NCBI GenBank assembly: GCA_020850325.1
Contig: JADZEW010000023.1
Span: 1-53,826, forward strand
From: Methanoregulaceae archaeon
Lineage (GTDB): Bacteria > Armatimonadota > Fimbriimonadia > Fimbriimonadales > Fimbriimonadaceae
Length of the DNA: 53,826 nucleotides
Reading direction: 5' to 3'
Of the stretch, positions 1 to 9,437 are shown one piece after another (position 1 is the first letter of the stretch; the number at the start of each line of letters is the position of its first letter). The translations under genes were made by a program, and so were the position numbers. A model generated the notes under the pieces. It did no database searches, had not been told where the DNA came from, and saw nothing but the letters and a program-made list of their open reading frames with translations.

Positions 1-119
1 CAAGATAGCGTTCGACTCCCGCCGCGGACGACGCGTGCACACTCTCGCTATGGGCCTCGATTAGCCCAAGGGGAATCGTGCCTTCCCGCGTCGTTCCCGA
101 CTCGCAGTGTTTTACTAGG

Positions 120-395
120 GGAAGGTGGGGACTCTCCTCCCTTTGGAGGGAGGACCTTCATGCTCTCGCGCGAAGCGGTGGGGTGGTAGAGTCTGCGGGT
201 ATCACCCCATCCCCGTTCGCCAATGCTCACAGTCGCTCCCTCGCAAGGGGAAGCGCGGATTCATCCTACCCTTGCAGGGGAGGACCTTCGCGCTATGGCG
301 CGAAGAGGTGGGGTGGTAGGCCGCGGATAATCACCCCATCCCTGTTCGCTAACGCTCACAGGCCTTCCCCTGCAAGGGGAAGGTCGGATTTGAGG
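120..395. repeat. Dispersed repeat cluster (GC-rich hairpin family C)
   Basis: This gene-free stretch holds several imperfect copies of a repeat built from short inverted arms of the type CCTTCCCCTGCAAGGGGAAGG, a GCGCGAAG..GTGGGGTGG block and an ATCACCCCATCCC block. The same blocks occur in the opposite orientation at 49738-49862 and 53408-53710. The repeat ends just before the stop codon of the sigma factor gene on the minus strand, so it may form its 3' transcript end. Apparent open frames across it are not convincing genes. Bases 1-119 show no gene. Confidence 0.75.
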
Positions 396-1529
396 TTAGT
401 TCGGGTTCGGCGTGATCGTGAAGCCCTGCGCGGCGAGTTCCTGGCCGATGTGGCGGAGCTTCTTCATCGCGCGAAGCTCGATCTGGCGCACTCGCTCGCG
501 AGTGACGTTCAGTTCGGCACCGACTTCTTCCAGCGTCCGCGAGCGGCCGTCGTCCAAACCGAAGCGCAGGCGCACCACGTCGCGCTCTCGGCTCGTCAAG
601 CGGCCGAGGATGCCGTCCAGTTCTTCGCGCCGGATGAGCGTCCACGTGACGTCACTCGGCGTCGGCATGTTCGTGGAGTGCACGAAGTCGCCGATCGAGC
701 TGTTGTCTTTCTCGCCGACCGGAGTCTCGAGCGAAATCGGCTCGACGGCCACGCGCATCATTTCGCGCACGCGGTCGATCGAAAGCCCAACCTCGCGGGC
801 GATCTCCTCCTCGGTCGGTTCCCTCTGCAACTCCTGCTGCAGACGAGACGCCGTCTTGACCACCTTGTTGATGAGTTCGGCGACGTAGACCGGGATGCGG
901 ATCGTGCGGCCCTGGTTGATGATCGCGCGGGCAATGGCGCGGCGAATCCACCACGTGGCGTACGTGGAGAATCGGAAGCCCTTCCGCCAGTCGAACTTCT
1001 CGACCGCGCGAATCAAGCCGAGGTTGCCTTCCTGGATGAGGTCGGCGAGCGGGATGCCGCGCGCGTTGTACTTCTTGGCGATCGACACCACGAGGCGCAG
1101 GTTCGACTCGATCAGGTGCTGCTTGGACGCTCGGCCCTCGCGGCGGATGATCTCGATGTCGAACTCGGTGTACCCCTTGTGCTCGCGCTTGAGAAGTTTG
1201 AGCGCGTCGACGTACTTCCCCTGGTCGACCAGATCCTTAGCCTGGACCTTCTTCGCAAGATCTTCTTCCTGACCCGGGGTCAGCAGGTGGGCGCGCCGCG
1301 TCTGGCGCATCCACATCTCAAGTTCTTCAGAATCGTCGGGTGGCGGGGCCTCACCCTCTTCTACCTCTTCGAGTTCCTCAAGATCGAGCAAATCCTCATC
1401 GGTCTCGGCAGCAGGATCGTCGAGCATCGGGCGCGTGTTCGCGTCGGCAAATGAATGCCGACCCGGGGTACGTACCGTGATCGCTCTCCCGCGTCGGGGC
1501 GTTGTGGCAACTCCGTTTTCTCCAGCCAT
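396..1529 (-). CDS. rpoD: Primary-type RNA polymerase sigma factor (RpoD/SigA family)
   Basis: Sigma-70 family factor of 377 residues that directs RNA polymerase to promoters. After an acidic, low-complexity N-terminus (about 37-70), region 1.2 begins near residue 71. Region 2 covers about 138-215 and contains [14 protein letters not shown], the [18 protein letters not shown] core-binding helix and the [17 protein letters not shown] -10 recognition helix. Region 3 follows, and region 4 (about 308-362) has [20 protein letters not shown], the helix-turn-helix for the -35 element. Length and the near-canonical regions 2.4 and 4.2 fit a housekeeping or close group 2 factor, but a genome may hold several, so primary status is inferred. 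There is an AAGGAG-type ribosome site about 13 bases before the ATG. Dispersed repeats follow the stop codon. Confidence 0.95.
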   Translation of the reverse strand: MAGENGVATTPRRGRAITVRTPGRHSFADANTRPMLDDPAAETDEDLLDLEELEEVEEGEAPPPDDSEELEMWMRQTRRAHLLTPGQEEDLAKKVQAKDLVDQGKYVDALKLLKREHKGYTEFDIEIIRREGRASKQHLIESNLRLVVSIAKKYNARGIPLADLIQEGNLGLIRAVEKFDWRKGFRFSTYATWWIRRAIARAIINQGRTIRIPVYVAELINKVVKTASRLQQELQREPTEEEIAREVGLSIDRVREMMRVAVEPISLETPVGEKDNSSIGDFVHSTNMPTPSDVTWTLIRREELDGILGRLTSRERDVVRLRFGLDDGRSRTLEEVGAELNVTRERVRQIELRAMKKLRHIGQELAAQGFTITPNPN

Positions 1530-1621
1530 TCTGGTTATCGTTCTCCTTCTTTGGCGCCTGTGCGCCGTTGCCTCAACGATTCGCCGTTGAATCGGTCAGC
1601 AGCCTTCATTTCCAGGCTTCT

Positions 1622-1649
1622 CTTATAACGTAACACGACTCTTGCCCAA
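1622..1649 (-). promoter_or_regulatory. Candidate promoter for the sigma factor gene
   Basis: Read on the minus strand there is TTGGGC, a 16-base spacer and TATAAG, about 95 bases before the sigma factor start codon. This is a by-eye match to a sigma-70 promoter with a weak -35 element. The rest of 1530-1789 shows no gene. Confidence 0.35.
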
Positions 1650-1789
1650 ATGCAAGAAAACCGCTAAAAATCGACGGAAGTTTCTGCCGGGCGGGTTGAA
1701 GTCGGTCTACAATGTGTATACGCTGGCGCGACAAGCCTCGTGCCAACCTGCAATTAGACGCTGAATCGGTCGTCAGAAGTTGCATCTTC

Positions 1790-2842
1790 CTAAGACTTCT
1801 GGCCCAATCCCCGCACATTTTCCACGGCCGCGGCCAGTGCCCTCGCCAAACCCGCCGCCGAAGCCTCGGTGTTCGTCTCACCAAAGCTGATACGTACGGT
1901 TCCGCGGTTCCATTCCGGAGGAACCCCAAGAGCCCGCAAAACCGGGCTCTCGAGTTCATCGATCTCGGAACTGCAGGCCGCCCCGCTGGAGACGGCGTAG
2001 CCCGCTTCGTCGAGCTCGATCACCAGGGTCTCGCCTTGCACACCAAGGAAGCTGAGGCTAAGGATGTGGGGTGATTGGCGCGGAGCATCATTCACCCGCA
2101 TATCCGGCACGTAGGCGAGCCGCTCAAGAACAACCTGCCGTAGTCGGCTCGCATGGGCGTGGGCCGCTTCTTGGCGCTCGATCGCCCGCTCCATGGCGCG
2201 GCCGAAGCCGACGATGCCCGGCACATTCAGGGTCCCGGCTCGGAGGGTGCCTTCCTGGCCTCCGCCGAGGATCATCGGGTCGATGACCCCTTCACGAATG
2301 TACAGCGCGCCCACACCCTTGGGCCCGCCGATTTTGTGGGCGCTGAACGACGCCCAGGCCGCATCTCCAACCGACCAGGGGACCTTACCGATTGCTTGCG
2401 TCGCATCGACGTGGAGTTTGTAGGGAGTGCCCTGCAGCGTCGGCATACCACCGGTCTCGTTGTTCACGGCCATGACGGCGATTTCGAAGTCGTCCCAAAC
2501 TTCAACTTCCCAGCCCTGCATCTTAAGCAGGGACCCACGTGCGGGCACCCGCAACGAACTGTGTTCGATCGGGCTGACCGCCATGTTCACGTTGGCGCGC
2601 AACACCCAGTTGTTCGACTCGGTCGCCCCGGAGGTGAACACGATCTGGTACGGACTCTCTGCGCCGATGCACTGGGCAATCCGATAACGCGCCTCCTCCA
2701 CGGCGTCGCGGGCCTGCCGCCCGAACTGGTGGATCGAATGGGCGTTCCCGGGCACATCACGCCAGTAGGGGGCCATCGCGTCGATGACCTCGGGAGCCAC
2801 CGGAGTGGTTGCCGCATGATCGAAGTAGCGGCTCAGATCCAT
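1790..2842 (-). CDS. Cysteine desulfurase (class V aminotransferase fold, NifS/IscS-like)
   Basis: PLP enzyme that takes sulfur from cysteine for Fe-S clusters or thiolated tRNA. I place the start at MDLSRYFDHAATTP, whose ATG overlaps the TGA of the upstream gene by one base. Visible landmarks are FTSGATESNN (69-78), His94, HVDATQ (144-149, with Asp146 and Gln149), the PLP lysine in SFSAHKIGGPKG (Lys170) and the catalytic cysteine in SSGAACSSE (Cys290). At 350 residues it is shorter than the usual 380-400. The loss lies between His94 and NNETGG (127-132), where a strand and loop of the large domain are trimmed. No IscU- or SufU-type scaffold is adjacent, so its sulfur acceptor is unknown. Confidence 0.93.
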   Translation of the reverse strand: MDLSRYFDHAATTPVAPEVIDAMAPYWRDVPGNAHSIHQFGRQARDAVEEARYRIAQCIGAESPYQIVFTSGATESNNWVLRANVNMAVSPIEHSSLRVPARGSLLKMQGWEVEVWDDFEIAVMAVNNETGGMPTLQGTPYKLHVDATQAIGKVPWSVGDAAWASFSAHKIGGPKGVGALYIREGVIDPMILGGGQEGTLRAGTLNVPGIVGFGRAMERAIERQEAAHAHASRLRQVVLERLAYVPDMRVNDAPRQSPHILSLSFLGVQGETLVIELDEAGYAVSSGAACSSEIDELESPVLRALGVPPEWNRGTVRISFGETNTEASAAGLARALAAAVENVRGLGQKS

Positions 2843-3879
2843 CAGGGCACAGGCTCCCGATGGCATCCCCATCGGCTATCGCGCGGCCAACCGCCGTCGT
2901 CGAGATCGACATCCCCCTGCGGCACGACCTCCATCCCCATTTCGACGCGTTGCTGCCAGTAGCGGCGCTCGGTGGTTTTCCACAATCGGGCAATCCAGTG
3001 GGCGTAGCGCGGCCCAAGCCGGTCGGCGCTCCAGCCTCCGGGGCCGTAGCACTCGAACGTAACCGACTTGATCCGATCGCCCGCGTACTCCTCGACCACC
3101 CGGGCAAAACCTCGCAGGAAAAGCGTAGCTGTGCTGGCGACCTCCAAGGGTTCGCCCTCATACACGGCGCCGAGAGCGATGACTCGGTTGACCTTCCCAG
3201 CGCGCTCGACGCGCACCGAAAAACTTCCCTCGGCGTGCGGTATGACCTCAAACCAGTCTTCGCCTGCGGCGAGTTCGTATGGGCCCTCCTCGTCGTGGAG
3301 CGCATCCAACAGTTCGCCGAACATCGGGTCGTCATCCTCGAAGAGAGACTCCGCCTTGAGTTCCTCCGGGCTCGTGCCCACCAGATGGTCTACCTCAACT
3401 TCGCGCACTCCGAGGTCCGAATCGGGCGGCAGGCCCTCTTCGTCGAGCCACTCGTCCAGTTCTTCTATCTCACCGGGCGAGAGCACGGCATGCTGTCGAA
3501 TCACCCGGCGGTTCGCCCGCTCCTGCGTGCCTCGCTCGACGTAAACCGGCCCGCCGGACATCTCTTCCCACTCGCCGTCCCAGAACCGCTCGACAAAGGC
3601 TTCGAGGATGGTGTCGTCCTGGTAATCCTCGACGAGGCGATAGAACGGGGTTAGCAGCCAGCACAGGCAGTTTGCTGCCGCTTCGGGATCCTCGAAGTGC
3701 TCGTGCCAGTGCTCGCCCGCCCAAACAATCAGTTCCGATTCCTCATCGGTGATCCAGACTTTGAAGGCCGGAGCGGCAATCTCCAGCGCGCGGTCATCCT
3801 GATGCACCTCAATGCCCTCGGTATCCAACAACCGCTCGCGAATCTCCTGTTCCGCCTGAATCCAAAGCGCACTGGCCAT
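2842..3879 (-). CDS. Acidic conserved-type hypothetical protein, coupled to cysteine desulfurase
   Basis: A 345-residue protein I do not recognise. It is strongly acidic and rich in Glu, Asp and Trp, with no signal peptide or membrane segment, so it is probably cytoplasmic. Its stop codon overlaps the start of the cysteine desulfurase gene (TGATG), so the two are almost certainly cotranscribed and translationally coupled. That suggests a related role, but nothing in the sequence shows one. The start has a reasonable ribosome site (AAGGAAGAG) a few bases upstream. Confidence 0.8.
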   Translation of the reverse strand: MASALWIQAEQEIRERLLDTEGIEVHQDDRALEIAAPAFKVWITDEESELIVWAGEHWHEHFEDPEAAANCLCWLLTPFYRLVEDYQDDTILEAFVERFWDGEWEEMSGGPVYVERGTQERANRRVIRQHAVLSPGEIEELDEWLDEEGLPPDSDLGVREVEVDHLVGTSPEELKAESLFEDDDPMFGELLDALHDEEGPYELAAGEDWFEVIPHAEGSFSVRVERAGKVNRVIALGAVYEGEPLEVASTATLFLRGFARVVEEYAGDRIKSVTFECYGPGGWSADRLGPRYAHWIARLWKTTERRYWQQRVEMGMEVVPQGDVDLDDGGWPRDSRWGCHREPVP

Positions 3880-3992
3880 GCTCTTCCTTACATGGTACGC
3901 CGAATGACTCCTTCGGCATTGCGGACGTCCTTTGGACTGACGTCGGTCCGTATCGCGTGATTAGTTCGTCAGTGTCTCCATAGAGGGACCCA

Positions 3993-4568
3993 ATGTTCAA
4001 GAACCGACTCGAAGCGTTTAGCGACGGCGTACTCGCGATTGTCATCACGATCATGGTGCTCGAGCTCAAAGTGCCTCACGAGGCAACTTGGGAGGCGCTC
4101 AGACCCATTGTTCCTGTGTTTTTGAGCTACGTCTTGAGCTTCGTGTACGTGGGCATCTATTGGAACAACCACCACCACATGCTCCACACGGTCGAGAAGA
4201 CGACAGGGCCGATGCTGTGGGCCAATCTGCACCTGTTGTTCTGGCTCTCTCTCTTTCCATTTGCCACGGCATGGAGCGGCGAGAACGGCTTCGGCGCCGT
4301 ACCGACCACGTTTTACGGGATCGTGCTCCTCATGGCGGCGGTCGCCTACTTCATTCTTCAGAGTCTGATCGTCAAGCAGCAGGGGCCAGAGTCTCGGCTG
4401 GCGATCGCCATCGGTCTCGATGTGAAGGGACGAGCGTCGGTCGTGCTCTATGCGGCGGCGATCCTCTTGTCGTTCGTCAATCATTGGATCTCGATGGCGA
4501 TTTTTGTGCTCGTCGCGATCATGTGGATCGTGCCGGATCGGCGCATCGAGCGAGCGCTGACCGACTGA
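3993..4568 (+). CDS. TMEM175-family potassium channel-like membrane protein (DUF1211)
   Basis: Integral membrane protein of 191 residues. The N-terminus has the family signature RLEAFSDGVLAIVITIMVLEL (residues 4-24), the first helix with the FSDG motif that lines the pore in TMEM175 channels. About five or six hydrophobic helices follow, and YVGIYWNNHHHMLH (51-64) is the typical histidine-rich second-helix region. Bacterial members are single-repeat proteins that form tetramers and conduct potassium. It is divergent from the acidic protein upstream, and the glycosyltransferase gene starts 31 bases after its stop. Function is by family only. Confidence 0.88.
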   Translation: MFKNRLEAFSDGVLAIVITIMVLELKVPHEATWEALRPIVPVFLSYVLSFVYVGIYWNNHHHMLHTVEKTTGPMLWANLHLLFWLSLFPFATAWSGENGFGAVPTTFYGIVLLMAAVAYFILQSLIVKQQGPESRLAIAIGLDVKGRASVVLYAAAILLSFVNHWISMAIFVLVAIMWIVPDRRIERALTD

Positions 4569-4599
4569 GTCTCTCTCGTTTGGGCGGTATCCTTGCCCG

Positions 4600-5298
4600 G
4601 TGCCCGAGGACACTGCTCCGCAAGTCACGGCCATCGTTCCCGCGAAGAACGAAGAAGCGACGATCGCCGAGGTTGTCGAGCGGTTGCTGGCGCTTCCCTT
4701 GCGGATGCAAGTGATCGTGGTGGACGACGGCAGCACCGACCGCACGCCGGAGATCCTCGCCGGCTTTGGGGATCGGATTGTCGTCGCGCGGAACGAAGTC
4801 TCGGGCGGAAAGGGCGCGGCCATTCGCAAGGCGCTGCCGCTGGCGACGGGTGAGGCGGTGATCATCCAAGACGCCGACCTTGAGTACTTCCCTGAAGAAA
4901 TTCCGTCGGTTGTGGGGCCGATTCTGGCAGGCAACGAGGCGGTGGTCTACGGAACGCGCTTCGCCCACGGTTTGCCGAAAGGCATGGCTCTGCCCAACAA
5001 GATCGTGAACAAGCTGCTGGCGTGGGCGGTGGGATTGCTTTACTTCCGCAAGATCACCGACGAAGCGACCTGTTACAAGGCGTTCCGACGCGATGTGCTG
5101 CTCGATATGCACTTGATCTGCCATCGGTTCGAGTTTTGTCCGGAGGCGACGGCCAAGGCGATCCGCCTCGGGCACCGGATTCACGAAGTGCCGATCCGGT
5201 ATGAGCCGCGCACCAAAGCCGCGGGCAAAAAGATTCGTTGGACCGACGCGCCGGAAGCGTTTTGGACGCTCTTGCGGCATCGGTTTGGGAAGTTCTGA
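4600..5298 (+). CDS. Glycosyltransferase family 2 (dolichyl/polyprenyl-phosphate sugar synthase-like)
   Basis: A 232-residue GT-A fold enzyme likely to move a sugar from a nucleotide donor to a lipid or glycan acceptor at the inner face of the membrane. It opens with VTAIVPAKNEEATIAEVV and VIVVDDGSTDRTPEIL, the nucleotide-binding half. GGKGAAIRKAL and the metal-binding IIQDADLEYFPEE (the DAD variant of the DXD motif, near residue 92) follow. There is no C-terminal membrane helix, as in single-domain DPM1-like enzymes. It starts with GTG and lacks a Shine-Dalgarno site. Instead TATCCT lies 6 bases before the start, suggesting a leaderless transcript. Confidence 0.92.
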   Translation: MPEDTAPQVTAIVPAKNEEATIAEVVERLLALPLRMQVIVVDDGSTDRTPEILAGFGDRIVVARNEVSGGKGAAIRKALPLATGEAVIIQDADLEYFPEEIPSVVGPILAGNEAVVYGTRFAHGLPKGMALPNKIVNKLLAWAVGLLYFRKITDEATCYKAFRRDVLLDMHLICHRFEFCPEATAKAIRLGHRIHEVPIRYEPRTKAAGKKIRWTDAPEAFWTLLRHRFGKF

Positions 5299-5410
5299 GT
5301 TCCGCAAGGGGCGTCCGATGCGGCGGCACGATACATCCGCCGGCTACGAGGGGGATGTCTGGGTTCCACGAGATGCGCGGGGGCGTCGTACCGCGCAGGT
5401 GATTGGGTTT

Positions 5411-5465
5411 CCCCACCCCCCAGCCCCCTCCCCTCGAAACGAGCCATTCGAGGAGAGAGGGAGTA
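5411..5465. repeat. Dispersed GC-rich inverted repeat (family A variant)
   Basis: The sequence pairs CCCCCTCCCCTCGAA with TTCGAGGAGAGAGGGAG around a short loop. It is related to the CCCCTCCTTTCC..GGAGAGGAGGGG repeats found at 10965-11060, 11486-11679 and 19361-19406. It sits between the glycosyltransferase and the HEAT-repeat gene. The rest of 5299-5502 shows no gene. Confidence 0.65.
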
Positions 5466-5502
5466 CTCACGCGCCTTGTTTGGGAACCTAACGAGGTGAG
5501 CT

Positions 5503-6627
5503 GTGCGTTCCCTGGGTATGAGGCGCACCATCGCTGGAGTGCTGCTCGTGGGGTTGTGGCTTGTTGGAGCCACGGCACAGGCCCAATCGAATCGACCCGA
5601 GTGGTTGCGAAGGCCCATCACGCGAGAGCAGGTCGAGGCCCTCTACGATCAAGACAACTGGCCAATGCGCTCGTCCATGCTCACCCCTGGCCCACCCATT
5701 CCCCGTGAAGCTGCCGTGCGCATCTGGCCAGCGAGGGACGAGCAACTGCTCGAACTCCTGCCCACCTACCCACAATGGGTCACCGAGGAAGCACTCCTTC
5801 GAAAGACTCCCGGCGTTGTCCCCGTACTCCTAAAGTCGCTCGAGAGGAACCCTAGTGGGCCGGGCGGCAACATCATCCCAACCCTCGCTAAGATTCCCGG
5901 CAAGGCCAGCCTCGACGGACTCACTGCGCTTCTCAACTCCAAGACTCCGGAGCGCAGGCAAAGAGCCGCGGTCGCGCTAGAGGAATCTAGGCGGCTACCC
6001 AAGATGCTGGTTCCCAAGGTCGTTGCTATGTTCGAGAACGATTTGAAGGCGGACTTCAGACTCGCGTGCCGACTGATTCCCAGCTGTCTGCGGCTGGCCC
6101 CCGCGACGAGGGCGATCCCGGTTTTGCGTGCAATCCGGGCAAAGGCAGCCGCGGCCGAGAGGGATCCCGACTCCGAGAGCGGGCTGTTTGCGGTATGGGA
6201 TTACGGCGACTCGCGCCAGATCCGAATTCTCTCCGACATCTGGCTCACATCACTGGGTGACACGGCGGCGATTGCGCGGGTGCGGCCCGTCCTGCATGGT
6301 GATCGCGACGGCTTCCTAGGTGTCCAAGTTGTTCAATGTCTGGCCGAGCGCGTCGGCAAATCCGAGCGAACAACCCTTGAAGCTGCGTTGACCGCTCCGT
6401 CAAGCAGAACCCGCGAGATGGCCGCGCTGTACCTCGGCAAGTTTGGCGACAAGCGCTCGGTGAAGGCGCTGCGAGCCGCCGCGAAGGTCCCCGCTCCCGA
6501 CGAAGCGAACGGCTGGCGAGACAGGATCCGACGGCTGATGATCGAAGTCGCCGACACGATCGAGCGCGGGCAACCCTACACGCCCAAGTTCCGCACAGGA
6601 ACCCCGGTGCCTTGGTGGCGACGATAA
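5503..6627 (+). CDS. Secreted HEAT-repeat-like protein
   Basis: A 374-residue protein with an N-terminal signal peptide (RRTIAGVLLVGLWLVGATAQAQ) that should export it. The mature part is a run of short amphipathic helices typical of HEAT-like repeats, for example the stretches around GLTALLNSKTPERRQRAAVALEE-type helices and TREMAALYLGKFGDKRSVKAL. Such solenoids usually bind proteins, and no catalytic motif is visible. The GTG at 5503 and the ATG at 5518 are both possible starts. GAGGTGAG just before 5503 favours the former, while signal peptide geometry suits either. Confidence 0.78.
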   Translation: MRSLGMRRTIAGVLLVGLWLVGATAQAQSNRPEWLRRPITREQVEALYDQDNWPMRSSMLTPGPPIPREAAVRIWPARDEQLLELLPTYPQWVTEEALLRKTPGVVPVLLKSLERNPSGPGGNIIPTLAKIPGKASLDGLTALLNSKTPERRQRAAVALEESRRLPKMLVPKVVAMFENDLKADFRLACRLIPSCLRLAPATRAIPVLRAIRAKAAAAERDPDSESGLFAVWDYGDSRQIRILSDIWLTSLGDTAAIARVRPVLHGDRDGFLGVQVVQCLAERVGKSERTTLEAALTAPSSRTREMAALYLGKFGDKRSVKALRAAAKVPAPDEANGWRDRIRRLMIEVADTIERGQPYTPKFRTGTPVPWWRR

Positions 6628-6656
6628 TCTGACGCAGGCAGTATCCTAACCGGAAC

Positions 6657-8588
6657 ATGCTGGGCGTCCTGATCACCCTTGTCTTCTCCGTAGCCATGAT
6701 CGGCTGGGGACGGCTGTTGGTCGGCAAGCACATCGAGCATCTCCACCCCGCCGCGGGCACGGGCATCTGCGGGCTCGTCGGGCTGGGCAGCGTCGGTCTG
6801 CTGACCCTCTTCATTGGGCTCCTCCCGGGCGGACTCAAATGGGGCATCGGGGTTGTCGGATTGCTGGGAGTGATCGGCGCGGTGAACCTCGTTCGCCACC
6901 CGGTGCGTATCATCGGACGCCGCCCGGAGGGGCCTGAATGGGTCGCCGTTGCCGCCGTCATCTTGCCACTCTTTGTGGGGCTGATCGGCGCACTCGCCCC
7001 CAGCACCGCGCTCGATTGGGACACGATCGCTTACCATCTCGCCGTTCCAAAGATGTGGCTGGCCGCCGGGCAGATCGAGCCGGTCAGCTTCATCCACCAC
7101 AGCAACTTCCCCTTCACGGTGGACAACCTCTTTCTTTGGGGGCTGGTCTGGGGCGGCCAAGCGGGCGCGAAGGCATTCACGATCAGTTACACGCTGCTCG
7201 GCGTGTTGACCTTGTTTGGGCTGGGTCGCCAGTATTGGGGACCCCGCGCTGGACTCATTGCCGCCGCCGCGTTCGCCACCGCCCCGGTCATCGTTTGGGA
7301 GACCGGCACCGGTTATCTGGACGTCGCGCACGGCCTTTACGCGGGTTTAGGTGCGTGGTTGCTCCTGCGTTCGCTCACCCACGATGAGCCGTGGCTGCCC
7401 GGGGCCATCCTCCTCGGGTTTGCGATCGGCACAAAGTACACCGGCCTCGCGTCAGCAATGGCTCTGGCGATCGTTGCTGGTCAGCTGGTCTGGGACTCTT
7501 GCAACCGAGGTCGGGCACTTCGGACGGTCGGTGTTTCGGCGCTGATCGCGCTCGCGGTAGGCGGAGCTTGGTACGCGAAGAACTTTGCGTGGACCGGCAA
7601 CCCGGTGTACCCCTTCCTGTATGAACACTTCGGCGGTAAGAACTGGGATCAGAACCAGGCTGATGTTTATCGGAATGAGCAGGACACGTTCGGCGTACCG
7701 TGGGAAGGTACGTGGACTGTTCCCCACGCGGTGCTCGGTCTCGCCTACCAGCCCGGGCGCTACGTGAATCCCGGCCAGAAACTGGTCATCGACGAGCAGG
7801 GCCGCGCATCTGGGGCGACCGGCAATCCGCTCGGTGCAATCGGGCTTCCGATTTTGCTGGGCTTGTTCGCGGGGGCGCTCGGGACGCGTCGTCGAGAACT
7901 CGGTCCGGCGCTGCTTTGGGCCGCGCTCGGGTTATCGGTGTGGGTGGTGCTGAGCCAACAAAGCCGGTACGCGGTCAGCTTTGCCCCCGTCCTCGCATTG
8001 GCATTGGGGGCATGGGCGACTTCGCCTCGCCGAACGATCTTGGTGGGGGCGGTCCTAACGTTGCAGTTCTTGATCACCGGCTTTTGGGCGAAGGAGATGC
8101 TGCTCGACCCCGACCGCATCCGCGTGGCGTTGGGTGCCACTCCGGCACCGGAGTACCTGCGGCAGAAGCTGGGATTCTATGAGGCCGCCGAAGCGATCAA
8201 CCAGGGCACAGGAAAGGTCGCGCTTTACGACGAAGTCTTCGGCTTCTATCTGGATGTTCCCTACTACTGGGCGAGCTACGGGCACTCGACCGAGATGGGC
8301 TATGCCACCATGACCTCAAGCGACGACCTCATCGCCAGCTTCCGCAAGCTGGGCATCGAGCGGGTCTACGTCAACTTGCGGATGAGCGACCCTGAGTTTG
8401 TGCGCCGGTGGGTCGGCGCGATGGGGCTCGGCGAAACCCCCGGGCCGCTGCCTGAAGCCGAACGCGAGTCGCTGGTGGGGGACGTCCAAGGTCGGTGGAA
8501 GGTGTTCCTCGCCGACGCGGTTGCCGAGGGCGAACTGCGCGTGACGCAGACCTTCCGGGGCGGCGTGCTGTTCGAAGTCGTCGACTAG
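6657..8588 (+). CDS. Multi-pass GT-C type glycosyltransferase (GT39/ArnT-like)
   Basis: A 643-residue protein with many predicted membrane helices. After two N-terminal helices comes the first periplasmic loop with STALDWDTIAYHLAVPKMWL, where acidic residues and a YHL..P element match the lipid-linked-sugar glycosyltransferases of the GT-C fold. Another feature is the FNRP-like region GNPVYPFLYEHFGG. The C-terminal 100-150 residues look soluble. Substrate is unknown; the nearby family 2 enzyme could make its lipid-linked donor. TATCCT lies 9 bases before the ATG with no Shine-Dalgarno site, so the transcript is probably leaderless. The gene overlaps the convergent thyX by 4 bases at the stop codons. 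Confidence 0.85.
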   Translation: MLGVLITLVFSVAMIGWGRLLVGKHIEHLHPAAGTGICGLVGLGSVGLLTLFIGLLPGGLKWGIGVVGLLGVIGAVNLVRHPVRIIGRRPEGPEWVAVAAVILPLFVGLIGALAPSTALDWDTIAYHLAVPKMWLAAGQIEPVSFIHHSNFPFTVDNLFLWGLVWGGQAGAKAFTISYTLLGVLTLFGLGRQYWGPRAGLIAAAAFATAPVIVWETGTGYLDVAHGLYAGLGAWLLLRSLTHDEPWLPGAILLGFAIGTKYTGLASAMALAIVAGQLVWDSCNRGRALRTVGVSALIALAVGGAWYAKNFAWTGNPVYPFLYEHFGGKNWDQNQADVYRNEQDTFGVPWEGTWTVPHAVLGLAYQPGRYVNPGQKLVIDEQGRASGATGNPLGAIGLPILLGLFAGALGTRRRELGPALLWAALGLSVWVVLSQQSRYAVSFAPVLALALGAWATSPRRTILVGAVLTLQFLITGFWAKEMLLDPDRIRVALGATPAPEYLRQKLGFYEAAEAINQGTGKVALYDEVFGFYLDVPYYWASYGHSTEMGYATMTSSDDLIASFRKLGIERVYVNLRMSDPEFVRRWVGAMGLGETPGPLPEAERESLVGDVQGRWKVFLADAVAEGELRVTQTFRGGVLFEVVD

Positions 8589-9415
8589 TTCGAGCGCAGC
8601 TTCGCGATCTTCGCTTCGAACTGCTGGCGGCCTCGCTCGTCAAGCTCGACCGTTTCGCCAGCGAGCATCGCGCCCAACGCCTGGGCCTCGCTGCGGGAGA
8701 ACTTCACCGCGTGCAGCCGATGCTCCTCGAAAGCCTCGTAAGCCAGCGGAGCGACCGCCTTGGCGCACTTGGCCATCGCTTCCGCGTACACCCGGATCTC
8801 GTATTGCGCGTGCGAATCGAGCCGTAGCGCCAAGAAGTGGAAGAGGTTGTGGAGGTCGCACTGCCAATACCACTCCGTATAGAGCGACAAGGGCAAGTTG
8901 TTGCGGGCGATTTCCCGCGCCAGGCCCCGCTCGATCATCCCTTCGTAGTGGGCGTAAACCTGAGCCTGGTCCTCGGCCATCTCGGCGATCATCGCTTGGG
9001 CTTCGGGCACGATTTCGTCGTTGCGCGCTTGCTTGTTGTCATCACTCTGGCCGCGCATCTGCTCGGGATCGGGCAGATAGAACTCGTCCTTCATGATCGA
9101 GTAGCGGCCGGAGATTTCATTTAGCCGCGCGGTGCGGTGGCGCACCCATTGACGCGCGACGAAGATCGGCATCTTGGCGTGGAAGGTGAGGATCACCTGC
9201 TCAAAGGGCGAAGTGTGCTCATGGCGCATCAGGTAGTTGATGAGGCCGCGGTCCTGGCGGAAACTCTTGGTGCCTTCGCCGTAGCTCACCCGCGCCGACT
9301 GGACGATCCGCTGGTCGCTGCCCATGTAGTCCACGAGCCGCACAAATCCCTTGTCCAGAACCTGGATCTCCTGATCGAGCAGGGCCTCTGCCTCTTCCAC
9401 GACGATTCTCGCCAT
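8585..9415 (-). CDS. thyX: Flavin-dependent thymidylate synthase ThyX
   Basis: Makes dTMP from dUMP using FAD, NADPH and methylenetetrahydrofolate. The diagnostic ThyX motif appears as RHRTARLNEISGRYS (92-106), with Arg in place of the common Ser at the sixth position. MRHEHTSPFEQ (63-73) is the FAD/folate-side histidine region, and WQCDLHNLFHFLALR-type sequence further on is the dUMP-binding region. At 276 residues it is slightly longer than the 220-250 of many ThyX proteins. CATAAT lies 6 bases before the ATG, consistent with leaderless transcription. Its pairing with B12-dependent NrdJ in the window shows a folate-sparing, oxygen-independent route to DNA precursors. Confidence 0.95.
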   Translation of the reverse strand: MARIVVEEAEALLDQEIQVLDKGFVRLVDYMGSDQRIVQSARVSYGEGTKSFRQDRGLINYLMRHEHTSPFEQVILTFHAKMPIFVARQWVRHRTARLNEISGRYSIMKDEFYLPDPEQMRGQSDDNKQARNDEIVPEAQAMIAEMAEDQAQVYAHYEGMIERGLAREIARNNLPLSLYTEWYWQCDLHNLFHFLALRLDSHAQYEIRVYAEAMAKCAKAVAPLAYEAFEEHRLHAVKFSRSEAQALGAMLAGETVELDERGRQQFEAKIAKLRSN

Positions 9416-9437
9416 GGGATCATTATGGTGGGGAGGC

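Noticed and set aside
1-30. TTCGACTCCCGCCGCGG resembles a tRNA T-loop and 3' half
   Set aside because: The 5' half of the T-stem is not present (CAAGATAGCG instead) and no cloverleaf can be drawn within the window.
78-1454. Long open frame on the plus strand opposite the sigma factor gene
   Set aside because: It mirrors the minus-strand gene, has no known motifs, and its 5' part is translated repeats.
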